A DNA stretch of 64,000 nucleotides from positions 1 through 64,000 of the forward strand of contig NZ_FPCD01000013.1 in NCBI RefSeq assembly GCF_900116865.1, given 5' to 3'. This document shows, one piece after another, positions 63,039 through 64,000 of the stretch. Each line of letters opens with the position of its first letter. The stretch's first letter is position 1. The notes under the pieces were generated by a model. That model was not told the origin of the DNA. It made no database searches and was given only the letters and a program-made list of their open reading frames with translations. The stretch comes from Butyrivibrio sp. M55. GTDB lineage: Bacteria; Bacillota; Clostridia; Lachnospirales; Lachnospiraceae. The position numbers and the translations under genes were made by a program.

Positions 63039-63088
63039 TTTGGGGACGGGGGATCACCACCTTTTGTACATGAAAGGAGAGCCGCTCA

Positions 63089-64000
63089 ATGAAAAAGCTG
63101 AACAGCCTTAGGGTTAAGCTGACTGCATTCTTTCTGATACCTGTCATCTTTATAATTATTGTTGGGTATACCGCTTACTCTATAGCATCAAGTGGAACAC
63201 AGGAAACTTATGAAAGTAATGCCGTAACTGCGCTGCAGCAGATGGCAAATTACTATGAGCTTACCTTTTCGGTTGTTGAGGGTAAGACAGAGCAGCTCTC
63301 CGGTCTTTCTGAGCTTAAAAACTATTACGGCGGGGCATATACGGATACCGAGGAGTCAAGGAATGCTCTTTCCGAGATATACCGAAGTGCCAGAAACCTT
63401 GCCCAGTCGGACAATATAGTCGGAGATATGTCTATCCTGGCCTATAAACAGACATCGTTTTCCGTGGCAAACGGAAACTATCTGATGTTTAATTATGGCG
63501 GATCATCGGCAGCAGATGAATTTGATAAGACAGGTGATTCTTCTTTATTATCTGCAAGTCCCAATGCAGGTGCATGGATGGGAACGAGAGTATTCATCGA
63601 TTCCTATCAGGGCGCCAATGCCATTGAGGGCACTCCTTATTGTGCGGTCTATGTAGAGCCATTTTATGATTCGCTCGGTGAAAAACTCGGCTATATTTCC
63701 ACAGATATAAGACTTGATACATCTCTTGTTGCGCTTGAAAGAATCAACCTCGGCGAAGGAAGCACATTTGCATTTATAACTTCCGACGGCGTTGAGACCA
63801 ACATGAACGGCAAGAGTAACGCAAACGAAACAATCTTTGCCAATACAACATTCTTTGAAGATATTAAAGCATCTTCCGAGGCATCGGGAGTTGAGTGGAT
63901 GAAAGATGCCACAGACAATAAAGTATATCTATATGTCTATGCAAAAGTAGGAGAGTCCGGAGCGGTTATTTGTGGCCGCATTCCCGAGACTGTGATAAGC
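63089..64000 (+). CDS. Methyl-accepting chemotaxis protein, N-terminal part, runs off the right edge
   Basis: The frame is open from ATG 63089 (AAAGGAGA upstream) for 304 codons to the end of the window. TM1 lies at about 9-31; the region beyond looks like a dCache-type extracytoplasmic sensor (Y-Y-E-L-T-F-S-V-V-E-G-K, G-Y-I-S-T-D-I-R-L-D, Y-L-Y-V-Y-A-K). The HAMP and signalling parts, expected downstream, are outside. It lies 50 bp after the chemoreceptor at 61251, so tandem receptors are probably co-transcribed. Confidence 0.75.
   Translation, partial: MKKLNSLRVKLTAFFLIPVIFIIIVGYTAYSIASSGTQETYESNAVTALQQMANYYELTFSVVEGKTEQLSGLSELKNYYGGAYTDTEESRNALSEIYRSARNLAQSDNIVGDMSILAYKQTSFSVANGNYLMFNYGGSSAADEFDKTGDSSLLSASPNAGAWMGTRVFIDSYQGANAIEGTPYCAVYVEPFYDSLGEKLGYISTDIRLDTSLVALERINLGEGSTFAFITSDGVETNMNGKSNANETIFANTTFFEDIKASSEASGVEWMKDATDNKVYLYVYAKVGESGAVICGRIPETVIS

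Noticed and set aside
1..64000. CRISPR arrays, tRNA or rRNA genes and known riboswitches such as c-di-GMP-I
   Set aside because: No regularly spaced repeats, cloverleaf sequences, rRNA segments or riboswitch cores were seen by eye on either strand; a covariance-model scan would be decisive.

Overview
The window looks like a chromosomal segment of a low-to-mid GC, motile, anaerobic Firmicute, most likely a gut or rumen member of the Lachnospiraceae (Butyrivibrio-like). The reasons are the strong GGAGG ribosome sites, the YesMN/LytS-type two-component systems paired with sugar-binding proteins, an Agr peptide of the R-C-M-Y-I type, chemoreceptors, FeoAB and a PrsW-type protease. The genus is an inference. 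No rRNA, tRNA or CRISPR array was seen.

Layout. 1-4400 is an accessory patch: the start of an IS66-type accessory gene running off the left edge, a truncated IS3-family transposase, a predicted PD-(D/E)XK nuclease-like protein, a small-molecule-type methyltransferase and an AbiE-type toxin-antitoxin pair whose promoter sits in a 36-bp perfect palindrome. 4600-7900 holds an S66 peptidase (MccF/LdcA-like), a MATE exporter and a small membrane protein. 7900-11110 is an iron module: a short DtxR-type repressor, feoA, feoB, a tiny Cys-rich membrane protein, iron-box-like operators and a candidate iron-controlled small RNA.

11150-20730 is a sugar-sensing and uptake locus: a membrane-anchored sugar-binding protein, a YesM-type kinase, a YesN-type regulator, a second binding lipoprotein, then a ChvE-MmsA-MmsB ABC importer. 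20800-27130 carries a DUF3160 lipoprotein overlapping a CapA-like protein, a WG-repeat protein and two unknown envelope proteins. A 194-bp nested inverted repeat lies at 27171-27364. 27480-34760 holds metabolic and housekeeping genes (M3 peptidase, GNAT, TrmH-type methylase, phosphohexomutase, D-2-hydroxyacid dehydrogenase) with a diguanylate cyclase between them.

34800-48310 is rich in signalling: a chemoreceptor without a sensor domain, a GT2 glycosyltransferase, an EAL/HDOD protein, a 1260-residue receptor with degenerate GGDEF and EAL followed by kinase, receiver and Hpt domains, a tandem receiver, a collinear paralogue of the receptor, and a PrsW-like protease. 48370-55300 repeats the logic of the sugar locus with a TRAP importer (DctP, DctQ, DctM) followed by a YesM kinase, YesN regulator and a second DctP-like protein that probably acts as the sensor. 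55300-58470 is a complete Agr quorum-sensing set (agrB, agrA, agrC and a 45-residue agrD) with TACATGAA repeats 21 bp apart. The right end holds a Gln/Gly-rich membrane protein, two small coiled-coil proteins and two chemoreceptors, the last running off the edge.

Working together: two transporters appear to be controlled by two-component systems that use a spare copy of the transporter's own binding protein as the ligand sensor. Iron uptake is tied to its repressor next door, and a peptide quorum signal plus c-di-GMP-derived receptors add further environmental inputs.
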